From Qaidamihabitans albus (GTDB lineage: Bacteria; Actinomycetota; Actinomycetes; Mycobacteriales; Pseudonocardiaceae): DNA of 64,000 nucleotides. The notes under the pieces are model-generated. The model searched no databases and was not told where the DNA came from. It worked only from the letters and a program-made list of their open reading frames with translations. Positions 17,656 through 25,875 of this stretch are shown here, one piece after another. The stretch is taken from contig NZ_JAEHOB010000006.1 of the NCBI RefSeq assembly GCF_016464705.1, forward strand, positions 248,001 to 312,000. Direction: 5' to 3'. Positions within the stretch are counted from its first letter, which is position 1, and each line of letters starts with the position of its first letter. The position numbers were made by a program, and so were the translations under genes.

Positions 17656-18534
17656 TTAGTGCCGCGCGCCGAGCGCCCGCGAGATGCGCCGCGCGGTGGT
17701 GACGACCGCGGGGACGATGGTCTGCTGCTTCCAGCCGCCGGCCGGGGGCCGCTCCGTGCCCCGGGGCGCGAACCCGTTGCTCGGCACCACCACGCCGACG
17801 GCCGACACGACCTCGCCGTCGGCCCCGTGGACGGGGCTGGCGATCGCGACCGCACCCGGCGTGATCTGCCCGTCGGTGACCGCGACCCGCGTGCGCTTCA
17901 CCTCCGCAAGGGCCTGGCGCAACGTGCGGGAGTCGCAGATCGTCTTGCTCGTGAACCGTTGGAGCGGCCCGCTGAGCACCTGCTCCTGCACGTCGTAGCC
18001 GGCGTGTGCGAGCAGCACGAGACCGGTACCGGTGGCATGCAGCGGCCAGCGCCCGCCGATGCGGCTCAGGATCTCGACGCCGCCGGGGGCGTGCAACCGC
18101 TCGACGTACACGATCTCCAGCCCGGCCCGGACGGCGAGATGCACGTTCTCCTTCGTCGCGGCGTGCAGGTCCATCAGGTACGGCATCGCGATCTCGCGGA
18201 GCTCCAGGCCCCTGGTCGAGGACGCCGCCAGTTCGAGCACGCGGATGCCGATCCGGTACTGGCGGTCGTGTCGCTCGAGCGCACCCCATTCGGTCAGCTC
18301 ACCGACCAGCCGGTGCGTGGTGGTCAGTGACAGGCCGGCCCGCCTGCTGATGTCCGTCAACGACAGTGATGCGCCGCTCGTGGCGGCGAACGCCGAAAGC
18401 ACGGCGAGCACGCGAGCACAGGCGGTCTGCTTGTCACCGGATTCCCGTGGGCCGGCCCCGGCCGCGACATGCACGTCACGCCGCTTCCCGTTGCTTGCGG
18501 ACCGTTCCTTCGGCTGAACGTGCACCGATCCCAC
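17656..18534 (-). CDS. IclR-family transcriptional regulator
   Basis: A 292-residue regulator. An N-terminal winged helix (about residues 38-95, with SLTDISRRAGLSLTTTHRLVGEL) precedes the IclR effector domain (AATKENVHLAVRAGLEIVYVERL ... CDSRTLRQALAEVKRTRVAVTDGQ ... AIASPVHGADGEVVSAVGVV). It carries an unusually long polar head of about 35 residues. GTG 18534 sits 5 nt after AGGAGG. It is encoded on the same strand just upstream of the ADH-ALDH pair, which it most likely controls; the effector is unknown. Confidence 0.88.
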   Translation of the reverse strand: MGSVHVQPKERSASNGKRRDVHVAAGAGPRESGDKQTACARVLAVLSAFAATSGASLSLTDISRRAGLSLTTTHRLVGELTEWGALERHDRQYRIGIRVLELAASSTRGLELREIAMPYLMDLHAATKENVHLAVRAGLEIVYVERLHAPGGVEILSRIGGRWPLHATGTGLVLLAHAGYDVQEQVLSGPLQRFTSKTICDSRTLRQALAEVKRTRVAVTDGQITPGAVAIASPVHGADGEVVSAVGVVVPSNGFAPRGTERPPAGGWKQQTIVPAVVTTARRISRALGARH

Positions 18535-18647
18535 CGTGCCCTCCTGTGCTCCGCTGCATAGGCGACAAGGGGGCCATCGTGACGCAGATTTGTGACGTCC
18601 GTCAACTAAGAGACCTTCCTGTGACCTCTCGTGCGGGCCCGCCGAAC

Positions 18648-18687
18648 GGCAGCAGCCCCCGAACCGGACGGCTCGGGGGCTGCTGCC
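18648..18687 (-). terminator. Terminator of the conservon-monooxygenase operon
   Basis: Perfect 15-bp arms, GGCAGCAGCCCCCGA (18648-18662) and TCGGGGGCTGCTGCC (18673-18687), enclose a 10-nt loop. The hairpin lies 11 nt beyond the stop of the StyA-like gene on the minus strand and ends the operon that starts with cvnA. Confidence 0.85.
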
Positions 18688-18697
18688 GGGAACGGGA

Positions 18698-19936
18698 TCA
18701 GGAGGCGGCCGACACGCTCGCCAGGTAGTCGGCGGCCTTGCCCGGGTCCATGAACCAGCGCTCGTAGTCGGAAGGATCGCTGAACCCGTTGACGAAGCGC
18801 CGGGCGACCACGTCGTTCGACTGCGCCGCGCCGAGGATGTCCATCACGTGCGGCGGTGGCGGCTGCAGCATCGCGTTGGTCCAGTCGGTGACGTGCCGCG
18901 CGTACTCCCAGTAGCGCTCGAACGTGTTCTCCATCCACTCCGCGTCGTACGGGCGATCGCCGCGCTCCAGAATGCTGTCCAGATAGGACTGAGCGCATTT
19001 GCTGGCGTTGTTGGAGCCCTGGCCGGTGATGGGATCGTTCGCCACCACCACGTCCGCCATGCCCAGCACCGCACCGCCCGAGGGCAGCCGGCCGACCGGA
19101 TGGCGCACCACCGGCGTGTAGCCGCCGGAGAGCGTGGCCCGCGGATCGGTGAGCTCCACACCGCGGCAGCGCTCGTACTCCCACGGCAGGTACTGCTTCA
19201 TCAGTCCGAGCATGCGCTCCAGATGCTCGGCGGGGCCGGGCCGATCCGACCAGCAGTCCAGCGGTCCGCCCGGGATCCCCTCGAAGAAGAGGATCTCGCA
19301 GTTGCCGGTCAACGTGTAGCCCGGGATCATGAACAGCTCGCCCACCCCGGGAATGATGTTGAACCGCACCGCGGCGAACTCCGGGTGCTCGGGTCGGCGG
19401 CCCGCGCCGTGGACATACACCACCGACAACGTCCGCTGCGGAGTCGTGTACGGGGACCGGTCGGGATTGCGATCGAACAGCTCGACCAGCTCGCCCTTGC
19501 CCGCCGAGACGATCACGAGGTCGTACATCATCGCCAGCGCGTCGAGGTCGGCGGTGGTGACGCCGTGGATGATGAGCTTGCCGCCGCGCTGCTCGAACAA
19601 CTCCAGCCAGCCGGCCATCTTCACCCGCTGGTCGACCGACTGCGCGTAGTTGTCGAGCCGGCCGACCCAGTCCATCGCGCGGCTGGAGTCGGGCGCCGCG
19701 ATCGACACGCCGAGGCCCTCGACCGGTTGCGCCTGCTCCTCCCACAGGTTCAGCCCGTGGTCCCGCTCGTGCTGCAGCGCGTCGTGGAACATGCACTGGG
19801 TGGACATCACCCGCCCGTTGCGGATCTCGTCGGGCGTGCGGGCCGACATCAGCGTGACGTCGTAGTCGTGCTCCCTCAGGGTCAGCGCGAGCTGCAGGCC
19901 CGACTGGCCCGCGCCGATGATCAGAATCTTACGCAT
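18698..19936 (-). CDS. Styrene/indole-monooxygenase-type FAD flavoprotein (StyA-like)
   Basis: A 412-residue flavoprotein. It has the FAD-binding motif ILIIGAGQSGLQLALTL at residues 4-20 and a second FAD motif, GGAVLGMADVVVANDPITGQGSNNA, near residue 285. The spacing and the substrate-domain pattern (FEGIPGGPLDCWSD) resemble StyA of two-component epoxidases, which need a separate flavin reductase; none is nearby. Its ATG overlaps the CvnD stop by 8 nt (ATGCGTAA), making it the fifth gene of the conservon operon. That is the place a cytochrome P450 (CvnE) occupies in some Streptomyces conservons. The substrate is unknown. Confidence 0.82.
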   Translation of the reverse strand: MRKILIIGAGQSGLQLALTLREHDYDVTLMSARTPDEIRNGRVMSTQCMFHDALQHERDHGLNLWEEQAQPVEGLGVSIAAPDSSRAMDWVGRLDNYAQSVDQRVKMAGWLELFEQRGGKLIIHGVTTADLDALAMMYDLVIVSAGKGELVELFDRNPDRSPYTTPQRTLSVVYVHGAGRRPEHPEFAAVRFNIIPGVGELFMIPGYTLTGNCEILFFEGIPGGPLDCWSDRPGPAEHLERMLGLMKQYLPWEYERCRGVELTDPRATLSGGYTPVVRHPVGRLPSGGAVLGMADVVVANDPITGQGSNNASKCAQSYLDSILERGDRPYDAEWMENTFERYWEYARHVTDWTNAMLQPPPPHVMDILGAAQSNDVVARRFVNGFSDPSDYERWFMDPGKAADYLASVSAAS

Positions 19937-20594
19937 GAGCCCGCATCCTCCCCGGTTCCGAGAGCTCGGCGAGCGAGAGGGTGTAGGAGACCAGTTCGCG
20001 CAGCGCCTCCGCCGTGGACGCCGGATTGCGGGCGTCACAGGTGATCAGCGGGATCTCGGGGTTCAGCGCGAGGGCGTCGCGCACCTCGTCGAGATCGTGC
20101 TTGAGCTCGCCGTCGAAGAGGTTGACGGCGACGATGAACGGCAGGTCGGAGTCGTTCTCGAAGTAGTTGATCGCCGCGAACGACTGGTCGATGCGGTTCG
20201 TGTCGACCAGCACGATCGCGCCGAGCGCACCGCGGGCGAGGTCGTCCCACAGGAACCAGAAGCGCGCCTGTCCCGGTGTCCCGAACAGGTACAACAGCAG
20301 ATCGGGGTGCAGCGTGATCCGGCCGAAGTCCATCGCGACGGTGGTGGTCGACTTGCTGCCGTTGGGCGGCAGGTCGTCCACCCCCTCACCGGCCTCCGTC
20401 ATCCACGCCTCGGTGTTGAGCGGTGCGACCTCGGAGACGGACGCGACGAAGGTGGTCTTCCCGACACCGAAGCCGCCCGCGATGACGATCTTCGCGGAGA
20501 CCGTGAGCAGCCCCGCGTCCGTTTCCCCCACCTGCTCGGCGCCTTGCCCGGTGGCCGCGACCGCCTCGTCAGACCGGTAGCCGCTTGAGTCCAT
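19929..20594 (-). CDS. cvnD: CvnD-like GTP/ATP-binding protein (conservon)
   Basis: A 221-residue MglA-type small GTPase-like protein. It shows the P-loop GGFGVGKTT (near residue 37), the switch region STTTVAMDFG and the G3-like LFGTPGQARFWF, with G4 and G5 regions degenerate (VAVNLFDGE, ITCDARN). The last gene of the cvnA-D set, it acts as a cytosolic switch downstream of the CvnA kinase and CvnB. The ATG at 20594 lies inside the end of cvnC (26-nt overlap), a usual arrangement in conservons, and its own end overlaps the StyA-like gene. Confidence 0.9.
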   Translation of the reverse strand: MDSSGYRSDEAVAATGQGAEQVGETDAGLLTVSAKIVIAGGFGVGKTTFVASVSEVAPLNTEAWMTEAGEGVDDLPPNGSKSTTTVAMDFGRITLHPDLLLYLFGTPGQARFWFLWDDLARGALGAIVLVDTNRIDQSFAAINYFENDSDLPFIVAVNLFDGELKHDLDEVRDALALNPEIPLITCDARNPASTAEALRELVSYTLSLAELSEPGRMRAHA

Positions 20595-20946
20595 CGAGGA
20601 TCCTCTCGAGTACGTTCCGATCGTGCTGATAGGCGTGGGCTGTCGGGTGGATGTAGACCGCACCCTGCGCCGCCAGGTCGCTGACCAGGACGCGCACCAC
20701 ACCGAGCGGCATCTCCAGCAGCACCGAGAGCTCGGCGATCGACACCCGGGTGCGGGCGCGCTCGTACAGCTTCCGGGACTCGGGCATCAGCGAGTCGCTC
20801 AGGCTCGGATCGTAGTGCGGCACCGAGATCAGCGACTCCACCAGAAGGTCGTAGCGCGTCCTGGTCCGGCCGCCGGTGAGCGTGTACGGGCGGATCCGCT
20901 TGCTGCGCATCCGCTGCTGCCGACCGGGTCCGCTGTCATTGGACAC
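20569..20946 (-). CDS. cvnC: CvnC-like DUF742 protein (conservon)
   Basis: A protein of about 125 residues of the DUF742 family. The conserved elements are RIRPYTLTGGRTRT, the middle winged-helix-like SIAELSVLLEMPLGVVRVLVSDLA, and VLERILDGLKRLPV at the C-terminus. GTG 20946 is chosen from GAGG spacing; a GTG at 20955 is also in frame. It lies 23 nt downstream of cvnB and overlaps cvnD. The function in other actinomycetes is membrane-complex assembly with CvnA, B and D. Confidence 0.9.
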   Translation of the reverse strand: MSNDSGPGRQQRMRSKRIRPYTLTGGRTRTRYDLLVESLISVPHYDPSLSDSLMPESRKLYERARTRVSIAELSVLLEMPLGVVRVLVSDLAAQGAVYIHPTAHAYQHDRNVLERILDGLKRLPV

Positions 20947-20969
20947 AGTGATCACATCCTCGGCCCGGT

Positions 20970-21422
20970 TCAGACCTGCGAACGGCGTGCGGTGAGCACC
21001 CGTCGCAGGTCGGCGCGTATCTCGGGAGTCAGCGCGTGGCCTGCGTTGGTCACGAACTGCGTCATCTCGTAGGCCACGACCTTCATGTCGCAGTCGGGGC
21101 CGGTCAGTACGGCGAGACCGGCGCCGGAGCCGATGCCCATGAACAGGAAGTAGCCACGGCTCAGCCGGATGATGATCTGCTCGCAGGTGCCCTTGTCGAA
21201 CAGCGAGGCGCTGTTGTGCGCCAGGCTGAGCAGGCCGCTGGAGATGGCGGCCAGCTGCTCCGCGTCATCGGTGCTGACCGCATCCGACGCCGTCAACGGG
21301 AACCCGTCGGACGACATGATCAGCGCGTGGCTGACGCCGTGGACCTTGCGGACGAAATCGTTGAGCAGCCAGGTGAAGTCGGGCTTGCGGGGGCTGTAGC
21401 TGTCGGAACTGTTCGCCGTCAC
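20970..21422 (-). CDS. cvnB: CvnB-like Roadblock/LC7 protein (conservon)
   Basis: A 150-residue Roadblock/LC7-domain protein, an MglB-like partner of CvnD. Core features are LNDFVRKVHGVSHALIMSSDGFPLTAS, AEQLAAISSGLLSLA and GYFLFMGIGSGAGLAVL. Its GTG start overlaps the cvnA stop as GTGA, so translation is coupled to the sensor kinase. It probably acts as the GTPase regulator of CvnD. Confidence 0.92.
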   Translation of the reverse strand: MTANSSDSYSPRKPDFTWLLNDFVRKVHGVSHALIMSSDGFPLTASDAVSTDDAEQLAAISSGLLSLAHNSASLFDKGTCEQIIIRLSRGYFLFMGIGSGAGLAVLTGPDCDMKVVAYEMTQFVTNAGHALTPEIRADLRRVLTARRSQV

Positions 21423-22771
21423 TGCTCTTCCTCGGATGCTGCGTCCACGTCACCGCGCGTGCTGTCCTGTCGCCGCTCCAGTGCGGCCTGCTCGCCGTCG
21501 GCGAAGGCGCCCAGGTCCGCGAGCAGTTGCTCGTGGCCCCCGCTCTCGGCCCGGTTCTCGCCACCGTCACCGCCGTTGCCACCGTCACCGCTCGCCGGTC
21601 CGCCGTCCTGCCGCGGTGTCTCGTCTCCCGACGGCTTCCGCAGGCTGCGCGACACCCGGCGTGGCAGGCCGCTGGCCGTCGTACCGCCGGTGGCCGGTAC
21701 CGGAGCCGGGCGGTGGCGCGGGGCCGGCTCGCCGTTGCCGGAAGGCACCCGCCGGGGCAGGCCGCTCGCCGTCGTGGCGGGTTCGGTGGCCGGGTCCGGC
21801 GTGAACATGTCCGCCGTGCCCTCAGCGGACACAGCGGGCGCGGTGGGCTCGGTGGGCTCGGCGGGCACAGACGGCTCGGCCGCACGGCCGTTCGCCGCGA
21901 ACACCACCGTTCGCGAACCGGACCAGCTCGCCTCGGGCAGCTCACAGACGAGTGAGGTCGGCAGCAGCACGGTGGCGGTGGTGCCGTGCGGTACGCGCCG
22001 GTCCAGCGCCGCCCGCATGTCGTGCCGCCCGGCGAGCCTGCGCACGACGGCGAGGCCCATGTGCCGCACGGCGTCGTCGTCGAGCACCGGGTCGCCGGAG
22101 AGCCGCTCGTTGAGCTCGCGCAGCCGCTCCGGCGGCAGGCCGATGCCCTCGTCCTCGATCCGGACGAGCACGCTGCCCTGTTCGGTCAGGTGGGCGCTGA
22201 CGCGCACCGAGGAGTTGGGCGGCGACTGGTTGGCGGCGTTGTCGAGCAGCTCGGCCAGCAGCCGGCTCAGGTCCTCGGCGGCGAAGCCGACGACACCCAG
22301 CGACACGACGCGCCCGATGGAGATGCGTGAGTAGTGGTCGATCGAGGACATGGCGGCGCGGACCACGTCGACCAGCGACACGGTGTCGGACGCCGTGTCG
22401 CCGGCGTCCCGTCCGGCGAGCACCCGCAGGTTCTCCGCGTTGCGGCGGAGCCTGGTCGCGAGGTGGTCGAGCCGGTAGAGCTCGGCCAGCCGGTCCTCGT
22501 CCTCCTCCTTCGCCTCCATCTCCTCGAGGCGCGACAGCAGCGAGTCGACGAGGTTGAGGTCGCGCAGCGCGACACTCGCGCAGATGTCGACCAGCACCTG
22601 TTCCCTGGCGCTGGGCGGTGGTTCGGGCGGCGCGGCCTCGATGGCCGGCCTCGCCGCCTGCGGTTCGGGATGCCGTGGCGCCGCGAGGAACTGCGCGGCC
22701 GCCTCGCGGGAACGGTCCAGCACCACCCGGGAGCGGTCCAGCAGCTCTCGCGCTCTCGCCCGCCTCGCCAT
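21419..22771 (-). CDS. cvnA: CvnA-like sensor histidine kinase lacking TM and sensor domains
   Basis: A 450-residue protein. The phosphoacceptor-like helix is RLDHLATRLRRNAENLRVLAG (near residue 125), followed by a HATPase_c domain (N-box LLDNAANQSPPNSS, G1 RIEDEGIGLP, residues about 180-310) and a long Pro/Thr/Arg-rich tail with repeated TTASGLPRRV motifs. Unlike most CvnA proteins it shows no transmembrane segment or extracellular sensor region, so input must come from a partner. ATG 22771 is preferred to upstream starts. It heads the cvnA-B-C-D-monooxygenase operon. Confidence 0.85.
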   Translation of the reverse strand: MARRARARELLDRSRVVLDRSREAAAQFLAAPRHPEPQAARPAIEAAPPEPPPSAREQVLVDICASVALRDLNLVDSLLSRLEEMEAKEEDEDRLAELYRLDHLATRLRRNAENLRVLAGRDAGDTASDTVSLVDVVRAAMSSIDHYSRISIGRVVSLGVVGFAAEDLSRLLAELLDNAANQSPPNSSVRVSAHLTEQGSVLVRIEDEGIGLPPERLRELNERLSGDPVLDDDAVRHMGLAVVRRLAGRHDMRAALDRRVPHGTTATVLLPTSLVCELPEASWSGSRTVVFAANGRAAEPSVPAEPTEPTAPAVSAEGTADMFTPDPATEPATTASGLPRRVPSGNGEPAPRHRPAPVPATGGTTASGLPRRVSRSLRKPSGDETPRQDGGPASGDGGNGGDGGENRAESGGHEQLLADLGAFADGEQAALERRQDSTRGDVDAASEEEQ

Positions 22772-22963
22772 GTGTTCACTACCTTCTCGTCGCGTACGGG
22801 CCTCGTGAATCGGCCACCCCCTCACCGACGGACGCTATGCAAGCAGAGACCACGAGTCTTGTCCACAACCGGTCCCCGTCACGTCGCTCGCAGTGATCTA
22901 CGCGATCGGACGTTCCGGACAGCGGCCGCCCGGCGGCACCGCGGCTGCGGCGCCGGTACGAGG

Positions 22964-24298
22964 TCATTCGCCCGTCCGGCCGCCTGCCGGGTCGGTCGGG
23001 TCCGTGTCGGTCGACTCGGTCGTGTCCTGGTGCACATCCGGGACTCCGTCGGCGTCCGCGTCGAGATTCTCGGCCTCGCAGGCCCGCCGGTGCACGCCGT
23101 CGCGGACGCGCAGGATCACCGTGGCGATCAGGGCCGCGGTCAGCGAGCCGGCCAGCACCCCGGCCTTGACGTGCTCGGCATGGTCGCTGCCAGCGCCGAA
23201 GGCCAGCTCGCCGACCAGCAGTGACACGGTGAACCCGATCCCGCCGAGCACCGCGACACCCGCGACGTCGATCCAGGACAGCGGTGGCGGCGGCCGGAGC
23301 CCGGTGATCCTGGCGACGACGTAGGTCGCCCCGAGGATCCCGGCCGTCTTGCCGAGCACGAGCCCGGCGATGACGCCGAGTGCGACGCTGTCCCCGAGCG
23401 AGTTGCCGAGCCCTTCGAGGCCGCCGAAGTCGACCCCCGCGGCGAAGAAGGCGAACACCGGTACCGCGAAGCCCGCCGACAGCGGCCGGAAGCGGTACTC
23501 GAAGTGCTCGGCCAGCCCGGGCCCCTCGCCGTGCCTGCGCAGGACCGGGACCGCGAAGCCGAGCAGGACGCCCGCGACGGTCGCGTGAATGCCCGAGGCG
23601 TGCACGAGCGCCCACACCGCCACGGCGAGCGGCAGCAGCAGCCACCACGACCGCACCCTGCGCTGGACGAGATACGTGAACGCGGCGAGCGGAGGCAGCG
23701 CGAGCAGCAGCGGCACGAACTCCAGCTCGTCGGTGTAGTAGCCGGCGATGATCACGATGGCGATCAGGTCGTCGACGACGGCGAGGGTCAGCAGGAACGT
23801 CCGCAGCGCCGACGGCAGGTTCCGGCCCACCACGGCGAGCACAGCGAGGGCGAACGCGATGTCGGTGGCGGTCGGCACCGCCCAGCCTTCGAGCGCGTCG
23901 CCGCCTGCACCGGAGTTGATCGCGACGAAGATCACCGCGGGCAGCACCACACCCGCGAACGCGGCCGTGACCGGAACGCTCGCCCGCCGCGGGTCCCGCA
24001 GGTCCCCGGCCGCGAACTCCCGCTTCAGCTCCAGCCCGGCCACGAAGAAGAACACGGCGAGCAGGCCGTCGGCGGCCCACTCCGCGAGGGTGAGGTCGAG
24101 GTGCAGGGCCGCCGGGCCGAAGGTGCGCTCGCCGAGCGCGGTATAGCCCTCCGCCCACGGCGAGTTGGCCAGCGCGAGGCCGAGCGCCGCGCCGGCCAGC
24201 AGCAGCGCACCGCCGATGGTCTCCTTGCGCAGCACCTCACCGAGGCGCCGCCGCTCCGGCCACGAGCGCAGGCCGATCAGCGCGAGTCGGTTGCTCAC
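22964..24298 (-). CDS. nhaA: Na+/H+ antiporter NhaA with acidic calcium-motif-like tail
   Basis: A 444-residue NhaA-family antiporter with about 12 membrane segments. The transport Asp pair is visible in [17 protein letters not shown], with [11 protein letters not shown] and [15 protein letters not shown]. Length is normal apart from a polar tail of about 45 residues, [13 protein letters not shown]..., which matches a single thrombospondin type-3-like calcium loop (DxDxDG) and is rich in Asp and Thr. GTG 24298 follows GAGGGGGAAC. It is transcribed toward cvnA; the 192-nt gap (22772-22963) holds the cvnA promoter, but no clear consensus. Confidence 0.9.
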   Translation of the reverse strand: MSNRLALIGLRSWPERRRLGEVLRKETIGGALLLAGAALGLALANSPWAEGYTALGERTFGPAALHLDLTLAEWAADGLLAVFFFVAGLELKREFAAGDLRDPRRASVPVTAAFAGVVLPAVIFVAINSGAGGDALEGWAVPTATDIAFALAVLAVVGRNLPSALRTFLLTLAVVDDLIAIVIIAGYYTDELEFVPLLLALPPLAAFTYLVQRRVRSWWLLLPLAVAVWALVHASGIHATVAGVLLGFAVPVLRRHGEGPGLAEHFEYRFRPLSAGFAVPVFAFFAAGVDFGGLEGLGNSLGDSVALGVIAGLVLGKTAGILGATYVVARITGLRPPPPLSWIDVAGVAVLGGIGFTVSLLVGELAFGAGSDHAEHVKAGVLAGSLTAALIATVILRVRDGVHRRACEAENLDADADGVPDVHQDTTESTDTDPTDPAGGRTGE

Positions 24299-24485
24299 GT
24301 TCCCCCTCGGACGTGCGGTCGCCGGTACGCGAAGACCACGAAGACCGTAGCCGCCACCACCACGATCCGCAGAAGTATCGTCGATCCCGAACCCTGATCG
24401 ACAGGCCGGCGAGCGAGTTGGCAAGATACGGGCCTTCGGGCGCAGCTTGCAGCTCGCGCGGGACGCGACCTTGGAAGGATCATCC

Positions 24486-24992
24486 GTGAATTCCCAGACC
24501 GCTCAGGTCGACGACATCCGGCTCGTCGCACTGCCCAGCGCCGTGAACTGCACCGACATCTTCATCCGGTTCTCGCTCACCGAGTGGTCGCTCCCCGGGC
24601 TCATGGACGACGCCTCCGCGGCCGCGCGGCGGCTGGTGAAGGCCATCGTCGACCGCACCGACTCCAGGGCGCCGGGCTTCGTCACCGTGCGTGCCCGGGT
24701 CACGAGCGACTGCCTCGTGATCGAGGTGGAGGACGACGAGCCCGCCGCGCCGAACGCGGCACCGCCCGCGCTGGACGGCCTGCGGACCGGTGTCGTCCCG
24801 CTCAACGCCAGGGGGAAGCTGGTGTGGTGCGAACTGCCGCTGCCTGCGGGGGTGTCGGGGACCGAGGTGCGGCTACCCCGGCGCGACGCACGGCGGTCCC
24901 TCGTGGCCGAGCAGGCCGACGGCGACCGGTCCCAGATCGATCCCGAGCTCGTCGAGCGTGTGCTGGTGGGGCTCAACCGCCGCGAGTGGTGA
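24486..24992 (+). CDS. Orphan HATPase/anti-sigma-factor-like protein
   Basis: A 168-residue protein whose pattern ([55 protein letters not shown]) resembles the RsbW/SpoIIAB-like HATPase fold of actinomycete anti-sigma regulatory proteins. The canonical N-box Asn and the glycine-rich ATP lid are hard to recognise, so ATP binding may be weak or lost. GTG 24486 follows GGAAGGA. No sigma or anti-anti-sigma gene is adjacent; it is divergent from nhaA and convergent with the inositol operon. The family call is tentative. Confidence 0.55.
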   Translation: MNSQTAQVDDIRLVALPSAVNCTDIFIRFSLTEWSLPGLMDDASAAARRLVKAIVDRTDSRAPGFVTVRARVTSDCLVIEVEDDEPAAPNAAPPALDGLRTGVVPLNARGKLVWCELPLPAGVSGTEVRLPRRDARRSLVAEQADGDRSQIDPELVERVLVGLNRREW

Positions 24993-25022
24993 GCCGCGGG
25001 CACGGCCCGTGCCTCACGCGGC
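24993..25022. terminator. Hairpin between convergent genes (end of the inositol operon)
   Basis: GCCGCG-GGCACG pairs with CGTGCC-CGCGGC around a 3-nt loop, with a 3-nt bulge. The bulge is the stop codon of the last inositol gene (25014-25016), and the hairpin starts right after the HATPase stop. It is a compact bidirectional terminator. Confidence 0.7.
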
Positions 25023-25874
25023 GAGCTCCCTGCTGACGCGGTCGAGCATCGACCTGCTCGACTCGACGGCGCGCTCCTCCCAGGCGAACACGCAGACGGT
25101 GGCGACGCCGTCGAAGTCCAGCTCCCGCAGGGTGCCGAAGAAGGAGTCCCAGTCGACCTCGCCCTGGCCGACGTCCAGATGCTGGTGCACCCTCGCCTGG
25201 GTTCCCGGCGGGTTGAGGATGTAGCGCAGCCCGGACGATCCCTTGTGGTTGAAGGAGTCGGCGATGTGCACGTGCCGCAGCCGGTCACCGGCGTAGCGCA
25301 GCATGCCGGCGACGTCACCGGTGCCGTCGGAGAGGTGGAACGTGTGCGGGGCGCAGTACAGGTAGTTCACCCAGTCCTTGTTGATCGCCCGCACCAGGTC
25401 CACCGCCGGATCGTTGAGCTCGCAGAAGTCGTCCGGATGGGCCTCCAGGTTGAGCGCGATGCCCTCGCGCTCGAACACCGGCAGCAGCTCCTCGAGCGAG
25501 CGCCAGAACGCCGCCTCGCTCTCCGCGGCGCGTTCCGGGCGGCCGTTGAACTCGGAGTTCATCAGCGGGCACTCCAGCTCGGCGGTCACCTCGATCATGC
25601 GCCGCCAGTAGCGCACGGCGGCCAGCCGCTCGGCCTCGTCGGGGCTCGACCACCGGTACAGCGGCAGCGTGCTGGACAGCTGGACACCGGTCTCGCGTAG
25701 CACCTTCCGCAGCCGGGCGACCTGCTCGTCGTCGGCCCTCGGGTGCAGGAAGAAGGGCATGAACTCGGCTCGCGGGGACAGCTCGATGTACTCGTAGCCG
25801 ATCTCCGCCACGGTGCGCGCCATCTCCTCCATCGGCAGCGCGCGCAGCATGTAGGGGTCGAGTGCGATCTTCAT
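25014..25874 (-). CDS. Sugar phosphate isomerase/epimerase (TIM barrel, IolI/IolH-like)
   Basis: A 286-residue xylose-isomerase-like TIM barrel. Metal-site residues are visible in YIELSPRAEF, MNSEFNGRP (Glu), LNLEAHPDDF (Glu and His), HTFHLSDG and RHVHIADS, ending with VATVCVFAWEE. It is the last gene of the inositol operon, one base after iolG. It probably isomerises or epimerises inosose-type intermediates, as IolI or IolH do; its exact step is not fixed by sequence. Confidence 0.78.
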   Translation of the reverse strand: MKIALDPYMLRALPMEEMARTVAEIGYEYIELSPRAEFMPFFLHPRADDEQVARLRKVLRETGVQLSSTLPLYRWSSPDEAERLAAVRYWRRMIEVTAELECPLMNSEFNGRPERAAESEAAFWRSLEELLPVFEREGIALNLEAHPDDFCELNDPAVDLVRAINKDWVNYLYCAPHTFHLSDGTGDVAGMLRYAGDRLRHVHIADSFNHKGSSGLRYILNPPGTQARVHQHLDVGQGEVDWDSFFGTLRELDFDGVATVCVFAWEERAVESSRSMLDRVSRELAA

Positions 25875-25875
25875 G

